Positions 5,817 to 6,585 of a stretch of DNA of 6,585 nt are shown piece by piece. The translations under genes and the position numbers were made by a program. Origin of the DNA: Pseudomonadota bacterium (GTDB taxonomy: Bacteria; Pseudomonadota; Gammaproteobacteria; Burkholderiales; Ferrovaceae); NCBI GenBank assembly GCA_021804705.1, contig JAJZHC010000081.1, forward strand, positions 1 through 6,585, read 5' to 3'. The number at the start of each line of letters is the position of its first letter. The stretch's first letter is position 1. Under the pieces are notes generated by a model that saw only the letters and a program-made list of their open reading frames with translations, ran no database searches and was not told the origin of the DNA.

Positions 5817-6585
5817 GATTATTGATGTTGAATATGAGCGACCGGCTACGTGCGACACCCGCCATATATGGGCCAATGTGCCAGAAGAACCCAGCGCCGC
5901 GCGGCGTCAGGAACTGCTGGAACAGATTCGTGCCCAGCTACTGCTTAAAAACGCTGTGCTGGTATCCCACTACTATGTGCACCCGGATTTGCAGGACCTT
6001 GCCGAAGCCACGGGAGGGCTGGTTGCCGATTCGCTGGAGATGGCCCGCTTTGGAAAAAACCATGTGGCCAGCACGCTGGTGGTGGCTGGGGTGCGCTTCA
6101 TGGGCGAAACCGCCAAGATTCTCTCCAACGAAAAAACCGTGTTGATGCCCACCCTCGAGGCAGAATGTTCGCTTGATCTGGGCTGCCCAGTCGACGCATT
6201 CACAGCCTTTTGCGATCAGCATCCCGACCGAACGGTCGTGGTGTACGCCAATACGAGCGCCGCGGTGAAAGCACGTGCGGATTGGGTGGTTACTTCAAGC
6301 TGCGCCGTGGATATTGTCCGTCATCTGCATGCCCAGGGAAAAAAGATCCTCTGGGCCCCTGACAAGCATCTGGGTGAATATGTGCAGTCCCAAACTGGGG
6401 CTGACATGCTGCTGTGGCGGGGTTCCTGCGTGGTGCATGATGAATTCAAGACCAGCGAACTGCAGGAACTCATGCGTCGGCATCCCGAGGCCAAAGTGCT
6501 GGTCCACCCTGAATCGCCCGCAGCGGTGGTAGCATTGGCCGATGTGGTCGGGTCCACCTCGGCCATCCTGAAGGCAGCCAGCACG
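5809..6585 (+). CDS. nadA: Quinolinate synthase (3' partial)
   Basis: The frame opens at the ATG at 5809, inside the last codons of nadC, and stays open to the window edge, giving 259 residues of an expected 350-380. NadA condenses iminoaspartate with dihydroxyacetone phosphate to quinolinate, the NadC substrate, using an oxygen-sensitive [4Fe-4S] cluster. Clear family blocks are SHYYVHPDLQDLAE (53-66), DSLEMARFG (74-82), AGVRFMGETAKIL (93-105), AECSLDLGCP (118-127), YANTSAAVKARADWVVTSS (146-164), APDKHLGEYV (183-192), HDEFK (210-214), VHPESP (232-237) and GSTS (248-251). Cys120 and Cys207 match two of the three cluster ligands (E. coli Cys113 and Cys200); the third lies past the edge. An in-frame TGA at 5794-5796 rules out an earlier start. 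The ribosome site is weak (GAGA, 5795-5798), so translation is probably coupled to nadC. Confidence 0.96.
   Translation, partial: MNKIIDVEYERPATCDTRHIWANVPEEPSAARRQELLEQIRAQLLLKNAVLVSHYYVHPDLQDLAEATGGLVADSLEMARFGKNHVASTLVVAGVRFMGETAKILSNEKTVLMPTLEAECSLDLGCPVDAFTAFCDQHPDRTVVVYANTSAAVKARADWVVTSSCAVDIVRHLHAQGKKILWAPDKHLGEYVQSQTGADMLLWRGSCVVHDEFKTSELQELMRRHPEAKVLVHPESPAAVVALADVVGSTSAILKAAST

Noticed and set aside
5822..6145. Open frame of 107 codons on the plus strand after nadC.
   Set aside because: It overlaps nadA in another frame. The nadA frame from 5809 matches quinolinate synthase throughout, so this frame is a shadow.
1..6585. Mobile elements, CRISPR arrays, tRNA or rRNA genes, toxin-antitoxin or defence genes.
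   Set aside because: Nearly every base falls in conserved metabolic genes, and no transposase, direct-repeat array, cloverleaf or terminal repeat was seen.

Overview
The window holds seven protein genes, two of them cut by its edges, and almost no non-coding DNA. All seven are recognisable metabolic genes. The GC-rich coding style, the C-terminal crotonase domain fused to a 3-hydroxyacyl-CoA dehydrogenase, and a NadA whose N-terminus begins with a VEYERP-like stretch suggest a betaproteobacterium. That is a family-level impression from memory; no rRNA or other marker confirms it.

Left block, plus strand (1-4424): the C-terminal part of a bifunctional 3-hydroxyacyl-CoA dehydrogenase/enoyl-CoA hydratase, a thiolase (fadA), then etfB and etfA. 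Gaps are 12, 50 and 10 nt, so this is probably one operon, with the 50-nt gap the only place where a second promoter could sit. Together they cover fatty-acid beta-oxidation: hydration, hydroxyacyl oxidation and thiolytic cleavage, plus the electron transfer flavoprotein that takes electrons from acyl-CoA dehydrogenase. The acyl-CoA dehydrogenase itself is not in the window.

Right block (4431-6585): panD on the minus strand converges on etfA with a 6-nt gap. It is divergent from nadC across a 147-nt AT-richer control region (4812-4958). nadC is followed by nadA, whose ATG lies inside the end of nadC (8-nt overlap) and whose 3' end is cut by the window. PanD makes beta-alanine from aspartate for pantothenate/CoA; NadA and NadC make nicotinate mononucleotide from iminoaspartate for NAD. 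Two aspartate-drawing cofactor pathways therefore share one divergent control region.

The most notable non-coding signal is a perfect 9-bp inverted repeat with a 7-nt spacer at 4894-4918 in that region, next to a possible -10 element for nadC. It is a good candidate operator or leader hairpin. Two strong inverted repeats also lie inside coding sequence: 11 bp with a 3-nt loop in etfA, and 10 bp with a 12-nt spacer in nadC. I see no mobile elements, RNA genes, CRISPR arrays or clear intrinsic terminators, and no sign of a new multi-gene system. This looks like an ordinary core-metabolism region with a few regulatory points worth checking.
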